Assembly: GCA_029879945.1 (NCBI GenBank) | Contig: JAOUPJ010000014.1 | Coordinates: 1-23,184, forward strand | DNA from: Gammaproteobacteria bacterium | GTDB taxonomy: Bacteria; Pseudomonadota; Gammaproteobacteria; S012-40 | Reading direction: 5' to 3' | Length of the DNA stretch: 23,184 nt | In this document: in pieces, positions 15,445 to 23,184 of the stretch | How positions within the stretch are numbered: the stretch's first letter is position 1 | Layout: the number at the start of each line of letters is the position of its first letter | The notes under the pieces: generated by a model | The model's database searches: none | Seen by the model: only the letters and a program-made list of their open reading frames with translations | What the model was told of the DNA's origin: nothing | Made by a program: the position numbers and the translations under genes

Positions 15445-15450
15445 GAGGAG
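15445..15450 (+). promoter_or_regulatory. Ribosome-binding site fixing the HU-gene start
   Basis: GAGGAG lies six bases before ATG 15457. An earlier in-frame ATG at 15436 would place this motif inside the coding region, and it has no such site of its own. Confidence 0.75.
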
Positions 15451-15456
15451 CACATT

Positions 15457-15864
15457 ATGGCAGCGAAGAAGAAGTCAACGAAGAAGAAGGCAGCGACCAA
15501 GAAAAAGGCCGCTACCAAAAAGGCAGCAGCAAAGAAAAAACCAGCGGGTGGTCCTATCCGCGAGGCGATGACTAAGTCTCAGTTGTTCGCGCATATTGCA
15601 GAAACCACTGAGGTAAGCAAAAAAGACGTTGCAGCCGTTTTTGAGGAATATTCCAGTATTATCGAGCGTCACATCAAGAAGAGTGGTGCAGGCGAATTCA
15701 AAATGCCCGGTCTTTTCAAGATCAAGGTGGTTCGCAAGAAAGCGACCAAAGCGCGCAAGGGCATCAACCCATTCACTGGGGAAGAGACTGTATTCAAGGC
15801 TAAACCAGCACGCAATGTTGTTAAGGTTCAACCCTTAAAGGCATTGAAGGATATGGTTGTTTAA
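15457..15864 (+). CDS. HU-family DNA-binding protein with histone-H1-like Lys/Ala head
   Basis: This nucleoid-associated protein has 135 residues from ATG 15457. Residues 1-35 are a lysine/alanine repeat (AAKKKSTKKKAATKKKAATKKAAAKKK), disordered and strongly basic like the tail of eukaryotic H1 or of AlgP/PhaF-type proteins. The remainder is an HU/IHF-like domain: MTKSQLFAHIAETTEVSKKDVAAVFEEYSSIIERHI, then GAGEFKMPGLFKIKVVRKKATKARKGINPFTGEE, with the arm R.A.KARKG.NPFTGE, and KPARNVVKVQPLKALKDMV. Many beta- and gammaproteobacteria encode such tailed HU proteins, presumed to compact DNA. It is monocistronic, with a terminator shared with the convergent diguanylate cyclase gene. The other HU-like protein at 13658-14035 is unrelated in detail. 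Confidence 0.92.
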   Translation: MAAKKKSTKKKAATKKKAATKKAAAKKKPAGGPIREAMTKSQLFAHIAETTEVSKKDVAAVFEEYSSIIERHIKKSGAGEFKMPGLFKIKVVRKKATKARKGINPFTGEETVFKAKPARNVVKVQPLKALKDMVV

Positions 15865-15879
15865 ATCGTTCTTGTCGGT

Positions 15880-17148
15880 TTAGAAAAGGCGACGCTGTTT
15901 CTCGGTGTCGCCTTTTTCTTTTTTGGGCTTGGATTGGGTGGGTTCCATCGGGCTGAATAGATCTCCGCAGACTACCTTGTTACGTCCGGTCTTTTTCGCT
16001 TGATACAGATAATAATCAGCGCGGTTCACCAGATCGCTGGCCAGTTCCTCGGTGGTCATCGTGTTGAAATTGCGGGGAAGCTTGTCGATGATGGCGATGC
16101 CAATCGAGATACTGACCCGTAGGTTCGTATTTTCAGTCAGATTAAATTGGGTGGACTCTACCGAACGCCGTATACGTTCACCGATCTCTCGTGCTTTGGA
16201 CTCGTTTGATTGTAGCAGTAGCGCTGCGAACTCTTCGCCGCCGTAACGCGATAGCACATCAGCGGTACGCAGATTCATGCGTATAATACTAGCCACTTCC
16301 TTCAGGACAATATCACCTGCCTCGTGACCGAACTTGTCATTAACCCGTTTAAAATGATCCACGTCGAAAAACAGACAACATAAGGGTTGCGAGTTTCGCT
16401 GACTTTGTCCTACTTCTTCATACAATCTCTGATCAAAAAAACGTCTGTTGTTTAGGCCGGTCAGTGGGTCTGTCAGGCCCAGCCGTTTGAGTCGCTCACT
16501 ATTGATCACATTACCCAGGCAGGCGGTAAGAATCTGACTGAAGCGTTGTAGCAGGTCAGCAGCGGTTCCTGCAATGAATCGCTCCCCATGGGAGCTGGCC
16601 AGATTTAACGAGCCCACGAGCTTGTGCTGCTGGTACAGGGGCAATATGGCGATACTTGCCAGTTCCTTGTCTTTGGCCTGATATAGCTGACGATGCCTTT
16701 CGGCGTGAAAGGGACCGACGTAGGGTTTGGTTGGAATCTGGAATTGTTCCTCAAGCTCATTTCGCCTGTCTACAAATCGTAGCCGTGACTGGTAACGGCC
16801 ATCCAGACGCTCTTCCATCAGGATCTTGCGTAACTCAAAGCTGGGGTCCATGAGCACCAGGGTCACTTCGTCTAGCTGCGCCGTGTTACGGTAATCATTA
16901 AGGGTGATATTAAAGAAGTCGTCCAGTGAGCTGGCGTGGATCAGGCGAATTTCCAAATCTTGTAAACGACGAAGTTTTTCTTCATTCACACGCACATTGT
17001 GCATGAAGGTCTTTAATTGCCTGCGCAACTGCTGATTTTCTTCTTTTAGTGACAGTTCCGTAGAGTCGTGCAGGTCTTTAGTGGGAGTCAGATCATCGTT
17101 AGACACGGTATCTCGTTGCAGGGAGTAAACCTTGGCAAAACTATTCAT
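15880..17148 (-). CDS. Diguanylate cyclase with DUF484/GAF-like N-terminal domain
   Basis: This 422-residue cytosolic enzyme makes cyclic di-GMP from two GTP. Residues 35-70 form a coiled coil (LSLKEENQQLRRQLKTFMHNVRVNEEKLRRLQDLEIRL). Residues 70-215 resemble a DUF484/GAF sensor domain, with SIAILPLYQQHKLVGSLNLASSHGERF. The GGDEF domain follows: GLTDPLTGLNNRRFFDQRL, LFFDVDHFKRVNDKFGHEAGD, active-site GGEEF at residues 303-307, and SISIGIA. An RTAD inhibitory site at 294-297 is correctly placed five residues before GGEEF, so product feedback is expected. No membrane segment or EAL domain is present. The gene stands alone on the minus strand, ends in the terminator shared with the HU gene, and lacks a clear Shine-Dalgarno sequence. 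The signal sensed is unknown. Confidence 0.92.
   Translation of the reverse strand: MNSFAKVYSLQRDTVSNDDLTPTKDLHDSTELSLKEENQQLRRQLKTFMHNVRVNEEKLRRLQDLEIRLIHASSLDDFFNITLNDYRNTAQLDEVTLVLMDPSFELRKILMEERLDGRYQSRLRFVDRRNELEEQFQIPTKPYVGPFHAERHRQLYQAKDKELASIAILPLYQQHKLVGSLNLASSHGERFIAGTAADLLQRFSQILTACLGNVINSERLKRLGLTDPLTGLNNRRFFDQRLYEEVGQSQRNSQPLCCLFFDVDHFKRVNDKFGHEAGDIVLKEVASIIRMNLRTADVLSRYGGEEFAALLLQSNESKAREIGERIRRSVESTQFNLTENTNLRVSISIGIAIIDKLPRNFNTMTTEELASDLVNRADYYLYQAKKTGRNKVVCGDLFSPMEPTQSKPKKEKGDTEKQRRLF
15884..15917 (+). terminator. Terminator of the HU gene, embedded in the convergent gene's end
   Basis: Stem AAAAGGCGACGC (15884-15895) pairs with GTGTCGCCTTTT (15905-15916) through twelve pairs including one G-U, with a 9-base loop and a trailing T run. 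It lies 19 bases past the HU stop. Because the cyclase stop codon is at 15880-15882, this hairpin also encodes that protein's last residues (KGDTEKQRRLF). The A-rich left arm lets it work in both directions. Confidence 0.82.
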
Positions 17149-17224
17149 AAGCGTTGCGAGTTTGGCTCTTTCTCATACCGGCTAGTGATTGCAGTAACTA
17201 TGCCGAGAATAGGTGGGCGAGAGA

Positions 17225-20155
17225 CTAGGGGGCTTTTCCCTTGAAATCCTTCTTTTCCAGGATCTTTTTCAGGTCTTCCAGGGTGAATTTGGGTTTTTTT
17301 GGTTTAGGAAAACCCACTTCGAAGGCGTTATCCAGGTTTATTACATTTCCCGCAGCGTCGTGAAAATGCAGGTCGTAGGAGCCTATGGCCAGCCCCTTGG
17401 GGACGGTAATGGAAAGCTCATCATTTGATGCACGTGTGAAATTCAGCTCTGGTAATAACTCCATGGAAACCAATCGGGTCTCGCCACCGAAAAACAGCCC
17501 CGCCGTATTGATAGCCAGTGTGTGCAAGTTGGAGGAGGACTGGAAATAGGTTGTTGCATTCACTGCGCCCAGGGAAATCTTGACAAGTTGGTTCCCTTTT
17601 TCGATGGCATACAATGAGTCATTGTTCGCTACGAAATCCAGTATCGGGCTAGGGTGAGGGATTTGTTTCTTTGTGGTGGCCTTGTCTTGGTTCAAATCAA
17701 ATAATGTGAAGCCCACGTTTTCCTGATAGGCCAGTAAGCCCCGGTCTGTTTTTACAAACTTACTGCCGGTGATGGCCACGGGCTTAAGCGTGAGCTTATC
17801 GATCAAATAGACCTTTTTGCCCTGTTCACAACTGAGCAGAGGCATTTCCGCGCTGGCAAGAACGCAATCTGAGTGCTGTGAGGCAATCTTTTGGGGTCTC
17901 GTTAGATTCTTGAGTTCGAGGGCGCTGATATGGCCTTTGTTATCGGAGATGTATATCGAGCTCAAATCCGCTGACAGACTTTTCCCGGCGTGCGCAAGCG
18001 AAATGTCTTCCATTTTTTTAGCATGAAAGGGATCAGAAATATCGGCTATATACAGATTGCTAGAGCCATTTAGCGCAAAAACAAGCCCATCTTTTGCCAG
18101 CAATGTGCTGACGCCTCCATCGATTTCCACCGCCGTGGTCCATACCGGGTTCAATGTGTTTTTGATATCGAATACGTCCAGTCCGCGATTTGGATTGGCG
18201 ACGAAGGCGTAGTTCCCCTCCAGTGCCAAACTCCCTGCTATACCGTCTCCCTGGTAGCGAGCGACTTCTTGAGGTTTTCGTGAGGCGCTAAAGTCTAGCA
18301 CCTTGACTCCACCCCACCAGTCCAGGGCGTAAACATGGGGTAGATCTAATTGAATCCCCCACGTCGCGCCATCGGTATCATAACGCCCTATGTGTCGAGG
18401 CTTTCTAAGGTCGGCAATTTCATAGACACCTACCCCCCCATACCAATTGGCCACGAAAAGCTGATTTCCGTGTAATTCCACGTCCCTGGCATTTTCGGGG
18501 CTAGGGATGTGCGATAGCAGCTTGAAGTTCGTAACATCGCTGATATCGAGAATCTGTACGCCCTGATCAAAATAGGCGACGTAAGCGATATTGTCTTTCA
18601 ACAGGATATCTTCCGCGTGCCCACCTGTATCGTACTGATGCATTGCTTTGGGCGAGTGCAAGTCTCTGATGTCCAGCACGATGACGCCGCTGTTATCATC
18701 TGCCAGAAAGGCGAGATCATCTTTAAGTGCCAGTGCCCAGGTTTTACCGGGGCTGTTATAGGTGCTGAGCAATTTGGGTTGTGCCGGGTTACCGATATCG
18801 ATGATATGTAGGCCACCCCGATGTGAGGCGAGGAACAAAATATTTTGACGCAACTGCATGGTATAGGCGAGACCGTCCAGCGCGAGTTGCGCCACCTTTT
18901 TGGGATGCCTTGGGTCTTTGACATCAATAATATGCAGGCCCCAGTCGTCATCGGCAATATAGGCAATGCCATTTTTTACCACTACACCCTTGGGAGAACC
19001 GGGGGTGTGGTAACTGGATAGGTGCATGGGCCGAGTGGCTTGGGAAACATCATAGATGTGTACGCCGGCAAACCAGTCTGCCACGTAAAGAATATGATCG
19101 ACTAAAAAAGATCGTCTACTGCCCCCCAGGTTCACGCCCAGGTTGCTAATAGTCGGAGTGCTTTGATGGCTAAAATCAATCACCGATAGCGTCGAATCGT
19201 GTTGGGCGATCACGTGGCGGTCTACCAAGGCAATTTGCTGAACGGGATGTTTTAAAACAAATTCAGATACTAAAAGCGGATCGTCTGGGCCGCTTATGTC
19301 AAAGTAGCTCAGTGTGCCGTGTTCATCCGCAACGATACTATGCTCATTTTCCACATCGAGGGTTTGGATGTTCTTTAGTTTGTTATAGCTTCCCTTCCAC
19401 AAGGGCCCCTCTTTCGCCGATACCTCATAGATGCTATAACCTGCGCTTCCGTGGGCGAGGTGAATCAGGTTCTGATTCACGCTAATCTGCTGAATTTCAC
19501 TTTGCGTGATATAGCCTGAACTGTGCGATTCCCTATCGAAAAAGCGCAGCCAGCCTTGTTGATCGCTCACCAGGCATCCCTGGTCTGTCGCATGCACTTT
19601 CGGCGCTTTGGAAAATTTTGGCAGAGAGTGTGTTCTCCCTTTTTTTTCCACTAGCCTCAGTGTGCCGTTATCCAGGATGCAAATTACAGATTCACTGCTG
19701 CTGAGTAACAAGGATTTGCTGTTCGCGTGGATGATTCTTTTGGCTTGTTTGGAATATAGATCGAAATAAAAAATTTCACCCTCGGAGAGAAAGTAGATCC
19801 CTTCTTTTTCGGTTGAAAGAATTTGAATCGTGTGCGTAAACGATTTTTTCAGAACTTGTTTCAGGTCTGTGTTGATCTTGTAGGCGACGAGATTGGTTTT
19901 TGACTCCACACCCCAAAGCAGGTCTTTGCTCAATTTGCTTTGTGTAAGTGTATTTGGGATTACAAGTGTATTAACTAACTTGGGTCCGCCTGGCGTGATG
20001 CTGATTGCGCGCACTTTCTTTGCGTCAGGGATGGTAAATTGAAGCTGGGCCTCTTTTTCAACAGGGACGAGATGAGTCTCCTGAGCCGATAGGTCTCCAG
20101 CGAAATAGGCTGCAAGCGTACTGATGAAAATAGCAGTAGAGAATCGTTTGGACAT
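17225..20155 (-). CDS. Large secreted LVIVD-repeat beta-propeller protein
   Basis: This 976-residue exported protein begins with a signal peptide (MSKRFSTAIFISTLAAYFAGDLSAQE). From about residue 215 to 790 it is built of at least thirteen repeats of roughly 42 residues, each ending in a motif such as GLHIIDVKDPRHP, GVIVLDIRDLHSP or GVQILDISDVTNF, the LVIVD pattern thought to fold as propeller blades. The count is about right for two seven-bladed propellers, with more degenerate blades at both ends. The C-terminal 60 residues (ELSITVPKGLAIGSYDLHFHDAAGN) resemble a small Ig-like or IPT-type beta domain, followed by a basic tail. No protease or hydrolase motif was seen. It follows a DUF2846 lipoprotein by 21 bases. 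A role as an extracellular or periplasmic binding scaffold is inferred from the fold only. Confidence 0.85.
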   Translation of the reverse strand: MSKRFSTAIFISTLAAYFAGDLSAQETHLVPVEKEAQLQFTIPDAKKVRAISITPGGPKLVNTLVIPNTLTQSKLSKDLLWGVESKTNLVAYKINTDLKQVLKKSFTHTIQILSTEKEGIYFLSEGEIFYFDLYSKQAKRIIHANSKSLLLSSSESVICILDNGTLRLVEKKGRTHSLPKFSKAPKVHATDQGCLVSDQQGWLRFFDRESHSSGYITQSEIQQISVNQNLIHLAHGSAGYSIYEVSAKEGPLWKGSYNKLKNIQTLDVENEHSIVADEHGTLSYFDISGPDDPLLVSEFVLKHPVQQIALVDRHVIAQHDSTLSVIDFSHQSTPTISNLGVNLGGSRRSFLVDHILYVADWFAGVHIYDVSQATRPMHLSSYHTPGSPKGVVVKNGIAYIADDDWGLHIIDVKDPRHPKKVAQLALDGLAYTMQLRQNILFLASHRGGLHIIDIGNPAQPKLLSTYNSPGKTWALALKDDLAFLADDNSGVIVLDIRDLHSPKAMHQYDTGGHAEDILLKDNIAYVAYFDQGVQILDISDVTNFKLLSHIPSPENARDVELHGNQLFVANWYGGVGVYEIADLRKPRHIGRYDTDGATWGIQLDLPHVYALDWWGGVKVLDFSASRKPQEVARYQGDGIAGSLALEGNYAFVANPNRGLDVFDIKNTLNPVWTTAVEIDGGVSTLLAKDGLVFALNGSSNLYIADISDPFHAKKMEDISLAHAGKSLSADLSSIYISDNKGHISALELKNLTRPQKIASQHSDCVLASAEMPLLSCEQGKKVYLIDKLTLKPVAITGSKFVKTDRGLLAYQENVGFTLFDLNQDKATTKKQIPHPSPILDFVANNDSLYAIEKGNQLVKISLGAVNATTYFQSSSNLHTLAINTAGLFFGGETRLVSMELLPELNFTRASNDELSITVPKGLAIGSYDLHFHDAAGNVINLDNAFEVGFPKPKKPKFTLEDLKKILEKKDFKGKAP

Positions 20156-20176
20156 GAAAACGCGTGGGTACGAAGG

Positions 20177-20698
20177 CTATTTGGCGGTAGATAAAGGTTT
20201 TTTCTGTGCCAATTCGTTGACTGGATTCATGCGTGCCGCGAACTCTTTTGCCTCCGCTTCAGTGACCAGCTTTGGAAAAAAGTAGATGCCTCTAAACTCT
20301 TCTTGTTGAAAAGTGGCAGTTAGATAATAGGTTTTCCCGGCTTCAAACTCAAACTCACGGGTTCGGGACACGGTTACGGGATTGGGTTTGGTGGTGAGAT
20401 ATGTTTCAGACTTAATCGTCACATAGCTCTTCTGAGGTTTTACTTTCAGCAGAACATATTCACCTTCCGCCAAAGTAAGCAAGGACTCTTCTTTGAGAAG
20501 AATTTCCACGTCATTATCGGCTACCCCGCGTGTACGTTGGCCCCAGGGGCGTAGGAAATACACCTTGGCCGATTTTTCTGTAATGGATTTGGTTAAACCG
20601 CTGTGAGTTTGATTGACCCGTGAACTGGCGCAGGCAGCAAGAAGAGCAATGAGTAATGATACTAAGAAAAATTTTATCAACAGATGTTTGTTCAACAT
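20177..20698 (-). CDS. DUF2846-type lipoprotein
   Basis: This 173-residue lipoprotein has a signal ending LLAAC with Cys23 as anchor and Ala following, so outer-membrane sorting is likely. The body has the DUF2846 pattern: AKVYFLRPWGQRTRGVADNDVEILLKEESLLTLAEGEYVLLKVKPQKSYVTIKSE, then FEFEAGKTYYLTATF. This looks like a small all-beta domain with an exposed N-terminal strand. The C-terminal 30 residues are polar. An excellent AAGGGGGG ribosome site lies 5 bases upstream. It is the promoter-proximal gene of a pair with the LVIVD-repeat protein, suggesting they act together at the cell envelope. Neither the domain family nor the context gives a biochemical function. Confidence 0.75.
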   Translation of the reverse strand: MLNKHLLIKFFLVSLLIALLAACASSRVNQTHSGLTKSITEKSAKVYFLRPWGQRTRGVADNDVEILLKEESLLTLAEGEYVLLKVKPQKSYVTIKSETYLTTKPNPVTVSRTREFEFEAGKTYYLTATFQQEEFRGIYFFPKLVTEAEAKEFAARMNPVNELAQKKPLSTAK

Positions 20699-20896
20699 CT
20701 TGCCCCCCTTAAGAGTGTTATGTTTCGCTTCGTTTTTAATATTTGACTCTTGCGCTTCAATCCACGGACCAGCGGTGCAAACTTGTAAAACCCGTTTTGG
20801 GGAAATTCTGTGGAATTCCCGAGAGTTCGAGCAGACATGCTAATAGGATGGGAGCTAAAACTCAAGATCTGGATTGAAATTTCACCACTAAGTGGC
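20699..20896. other. Intergenic region between dtd and the DUF2846 lipoprotein gene
   Basis: These 198 bases should hold the promoter of the lipoprotein/LVIVD pair and the end of the dtd transcript. I see a 10-bp palindrome TGAAATTTCA near 20874 and a short CCACTAAGTGG, but no hairpin followed by a T run, no convincing promoter, and no small ORF with a ribosome site. Confidence 0.4.
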
Positions 20897-21334
20897 CTAG
20901 CTCTGTAACCAGAAAGTGACGGGGCCATCATTTACCAGGGAGACTTGCATATCGGCGCCAAACTGACCGCTTTCAGTGCCCGGATAGCGGGTTTTTGCTG
21001 TTTGAAACAGGTAGTCGAATAACTGGCGGGCTTGATCCGGCGGGGCTGCGGAGGTAAAGGAGGGGCGAGTGCCCTTACGGGTGTCTGCGGCCAGGGTAAA
21101 TTGGGGGACCAGTAAGAGCCCCCCATTGATATCCTGCACACTCAGATTCATACGGCCCTGATCATCGGCGAAAATACGGTATCCCAGTAGCCGTTCCAGC
21201 AGTCTGTCTGCCTCTTTTTGCGTGTCTTCCGGTACGATCCCGACCAACACCATAATGCCGCAGCCGATTTGGCCGACGACTACCTGATCGACCGTAACGC
21301 TGGCCTCGGTAACGCGCTGCAACAGTCCTATCAT
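20897..21334 (-). CDS. dtd: D-aminoacyl-tRNA deacylase
   Basis: Dtd removes D-amino acids (and glycine mischarged on tRNA-Ala) from tRNA, a proofreading role in translation. The chosen ATG at 21334 gives the family's usual 145 residues beginning MIGLLQRVTEASV. An in-frame ATG at 21460 would add 42 residues read across the upstream gene and is rejected. Active-site signatures are LVPQFTLAADT (residues 75-85; Pro77 where E. coli Dtd has Ser in SQFTL) and NDGPVTF at 135-141. The gene begins 8 bases after the upstream membrane-protein gene with no good Shine-Dalgarno sequence, so it is probably translated by coupling. Confidence 0.95.
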   Translation of the reverse strand: MIGLLQRVTEASVTVDQVVVGQIGCGIMVLVGIVPEDTQKEADRLLERLLGYRIFADDQGRMNLSVQDINGGLLLVPQFTLAADTRKGTRPSFTSAAPPDQARQLFDYLFQTAKTRYPGTESGQFGADMQVSLVNDGPVTFWLQS

Positions 21335-21342
21335 TGAATCAG

Positions 21343-21903
21343 TTAGCGGTCTCTTACCAGTTCGCCGGAAAAGCTTTTCACTGAAACCAGGGCCATCATC
21401 ACCAGGCCTATCATGATCATGATGGGTCCTGCGCCAGTCTGTAGCAGGGTGCCTGCCCATTCCATGTGAAAAACGCGTTCAAAATAGAGTAGACCGGAGT
21501 GTAACAGAGTGCCCAGTATGAATAACCAACTGATGATCTGTTTAATGAGTAACGAGGCCGTGACAAAGCACAGGACCAGTCCCACAATGATATTCAACAG
21601 GGCCTCCAGATTACCGTGGGCATGGGGGCCGCCTTTGATCATGTCGATTTCGGTTTCTACATTGATCAATTTGTTTAAAATCAATATGCCATCGGTGTTG
21701 GCTTTTGCGATAGCTTCGGGTGCAAGGGCCTCCAAGTCTTCTTCAAAATTGTCGGCTTTGAGTTGTTGCAGCCTTCCCACCGTGGTCTGTTTTTCCCCAT
21801 AGGCTGCTCCCCAGCCTTCGTAAAGTTTGACCATATACGGTCCCAGGGCTACTGTAAAAATGATAAAGATAAATCCGAAGGCGATATTTTTTTGACCGAT
21901 CAT
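21343..21903 (-). CDS. Four-helix membrane protein of unknown function
   Basis: I do not recognise a named family for this 186-residue protein. Four hydrophobic segments are visible: residues about 6-25 (IAFGFIFIIFTVALGPYMV), 104-122 (LLNIIVGLVLCFVTASLL), 124-143 (IISWLFILGTLLHSGLLYF) and 155-173 (GAGPIMIMIGLVMMALVSV). Between the first and second lies a polar loop of about 75 residues with an acidic helix (DNFEEDLEALAPEAIAKAN) and a GPHAHGN motif, probably periplasmic. His residues in that loop and in LHSGLLYFERVFH could bind metal or heme, though that is a guess. Its ATG is preceded by GGAGAGAG. It lies between topA and dtd, 8 bases before dtd. Confidence 0.8.
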   Translation of the reverse strand: MIGQKNIAFGFIFIIFTVALGPYMVKLYEGWGAAYGEKQTTVGRLQQLKADNFEEDLEALAPEAIAKANTDGILILNKLINVETEIDMIKGGPHAHGNLEALLNIIVGLVLCFVTASLLIKQIISWLFILGTLLHSGLLYFERVFHMEWAGTLLQTGAGPIMIMIGLVMMALVSVKSFSGELVRDR

Positions 21904-21932
21904 CTTCTCTCTCCATGAGTATCAGTTCAGTA

Positions 21933-21938
21933 ATTATA
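21933..21938 (-). promoter_or_regulatory. Possible -10 element for the membrane-protein/dtd pair
   Basis: On the minus strand a perfect TATAAT is found 29 bases before the membrane-protein start. No matching -35 lies at 16-18 bases, so this is only a candidate. It falls between the topA stop and the next gene, where no terminator was seen. Confidence 0.3.
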
Positions 21939-22000
21939 GAAGCAAACTCATTTATACACGTGAATTGTGTCTTTGTGAGCGGGTTCTGGAAAAGTGAGGC

Positions 22001-23184
22001 CTACGAGGCGTCTTTTGATTCGACAGGTTCAGAGAAATTGCAGTCCTTCTGGGGGCAGACCTTTTCCGTGCCTCTGCGTTTGGTGGTTTTGATGGTGAGC
22101 ATGGGCCATTCGCATTCTGGACAGGCTTCGTCCTGGGGCTCATTCCATACGGCATAATCACATTCCGGGTAGGTGGAGCAGGAATAGAATATCTTTCCAT
22201 TACGGGACTTGCGCATGAGCATATTGCCCTTATGGCAAACCGGACATTCCACCCCGGTATCCGTGGGTTGTTCCAGGGACTCGATAAATTTACAACTGGG
22301 GTAGGCGCTGCAACCGATAAATTTGCCATAGCGCCCGTGGCGAATGATCAGGTCGGAACTGCATTCAGGGCATTTTCTTCCCTCCACAACCTCGGGGCCG
22401 ACCTCGTCGCCATCGTCATTGAGGTTTCGGGTGTAATCACACTCTGGAAATGCCGTACAGCCGATGAATCGGCCGCGTCGACCCAGGCGTATGGAAAGCT
22501 GTTCACCGCATTTGGGGCATTTTTCGTCTATGGGTTCCTGGGTCACATCCTTGCGATCCACGGATACGGTCTTATCGTCGACCAGATCTTTAAAGGGTTT
22601 CCAGAACTGGTGCATCAGTGGAACCCAGTCCTGCTCACCGCGGGAGATTTCATCCAGCGCATCTTCCAGCTTGGCGGTGAAATCCATGTCCACGTACTGG
22701 GTAAAGTGCTCGGTGAGAAACTTGTTGACGATGCGGCCTACATCGGTGGGGATAAAACGCTTCTTATCCATTTCCACGTATTCGCGTTGTTGCAGGGTGG
22801 AAATGATGGAGGCGTAGGTAGAGGGTCTGCCGATACCATGCTCTTCCAGTGTTTTGACCAGGCTCGCTTCCGAGTAGCGTGGCGGTGGTTCAGTGAAATG
22901 CTGTATGGGCTTGACCTCTTCCAGGTCTACGATATCGCCTTCTTCCAGTGGGGGAAGCAGACGTTCCTGGTCTTCGTCGGCCACCTTATTGTCGTCGGTT
23001 CCTTCCTCGTAGACCGAAAGAAATCCGGGTTTGGCAATGGTGGAACCGGTGGCCCGGAAGATACTATCTTCCACACTCAAATCGATACTGACAGTATGCA
23101 CCGTCGCGTGGATCATTTGACAGGCGATGGTGCGTTTCCAGATCAGGCTATAGAGTTTGAACTGGTCGGCGCTTAAGTGAGACT
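22001..23184 (-). CDS. topA: DNA topoisomerase I, C-terminal part (start outside window)
   Basis: This is the C-terminal part of the type IA topoisomerase that relaxes negatively supercoiled DNA. The frame is open to the right edge; residues before the internal Met at 23116 read SADQFKLYSLIWKRTIACQM, a typical TopA segment, so the true start lies beyond base 23184. About 394 residues are visible. First comes the end of the core fold with GIGRPSTYASIISTLQQREYVEMDKKRFIPTDVG. Four zinc-finger-like modules follow: CPKCG...FPEC, CPECSSDL...YPSC, CPVCHKGN...YPEC, and CPECEWPM...CPQKDC. The catalytic tyrosine region is upstream of the window. The family has 3-5 such C-terminal modules, so four is normal. 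Confidence 0.96.
   Translation of the reverse strand, partial: SHLSADQFKLYSLIWKRTIACQMIHATVHTVSIDLSVEDSIFRATGSTIAKPGFLSVYEEGTDDNKVADEDQERLLPPLEEGDIVDLEEVKPIQHFTEPPPRYSEASLVKTLEEHGIGRPSTYASIISTLQQREYVEMDKKRFIPTDVGRIVNKFLTEHFTQYVDMDFTAKLEDALDEISRGEQDWVPLMHQFWKPFKDLVDDKTVSVDRKDVTQEPIDEKCPKCGEQLSIRLGRRGRFIGCTAFPECDYTRNLNDDGDEVGPEVVEGRKCPECSSDLIIRHGRYGKFIGCSAYPSCKFIESLEQPTDTGVECPVCHKGNMLMRKSRNGKIFYSCSTYPECDYAVWNEPQDEACPECEWPMLTIKTTKRRGTEKVCPQKDCNFSEPVESKDAS

Noticed and set aside
15436..15456. Seven-residue extension of the HU protein (MEIEEHI)
   Set aside because: GAGGAG within it is the ribosome site for ATG 15457.
21335..21460. 42-residue extension of dtd
   Set aside because: It overlaps the upstream membrane-protein gene; the family begins at MIGLLQRV and is 145 residues long.
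22232..23176. 314-codon open frame opposite topA
   Set aside because: It is antisense to an unmistakable topA; no ribosome site or recognisable domain, consistent with codon-bias shadow.
1..23184. CRISPR arrays, tRNA/rRNA genes, transposases, attachment sites
   Set aside because: No regularly spaced repeats, cloverleaf, rRNA or transposase-like protein was seen on either strand.

Overview
The window is a piece of a bacterial chromosome of medium G+C, most likely from a gammaproteobacterium. This rests on the FbpA/FbpB iron transporter with a classical Fur box, a trifunctional-type PutA without its DNA-binding head, a Dtd very like the enterobacterial enzyme, a four-zinc-finger TopA tail and several Lol-type lipoproteins. 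Genus cannot be read from the sequence. Genes are densely packed. No tRNA, rRNA, insertion sequence, phage gene or CRISPR array was found, and no gene-free stretch exceeds about 235 bases.

Region 1 (1-2320, minus strand) is a ferric-iron ABC importer: a periplasmic binding protein followed 4 bases later by a two-domain permease that runs off the left edge. A Fur box lies over the -10 element of a good sigma-70-like promoter. Region 2 (2344-9188) is an amino-acid catabolic block. Arginase and ornithine aminotransferase read leftward; PutA and a glycerol-kinase-like FGGY kinase read rightward from the shared 150-bp gap. Together they give arginine -> ornithine (+ urea) -> glutamate semialdehyde/P5C -> glutamate, with proline joining at P5C. 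The kinase starts 2 bases after putA and its substrate is unknown.

Region 3 (9322-13587, plus strand) is an envelope region: an ankyrin-repeat lipoprotein, a triheme c7-type cytochrome lipoprotein closed by a strong terminator, and a 909-residue ImpA/M60-like metallopeptidase lipoprotein. Region 4 (13658-15864) holds a small protein resembling a degenerate tandem of HU folds, a YjbQ-family protein, a second ankyrin lipoprotein, and divergently an HU-family protein with a lysine/alanine-rich histone-H1-like head. Region 5 (15880-17148) is a diguanylate cyclase with a DUF484/GAF-like sensor half.

Region 6 (17225-20698, minus strand) is a two-gene unit: a DUF2846-type lipoprotein and a 976-residue secreted LVIVD-repeat beta-propeller protein. 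Region 7 (20897-23184, minus strand) is ordinary housekeeping: D-aminoacyl-tRNA deacylase, a four-helix membrane protein of unknown function, and the C-terminal part of DNA topoisomerase I, cut by the right edge.

No wholly new system is evident. The least explained items are the putA-coupled kinase, the ankyrin/cytochrome lipoprotein pair, the tandem HU-like protein, and the DUF2846/LVIVD pair.
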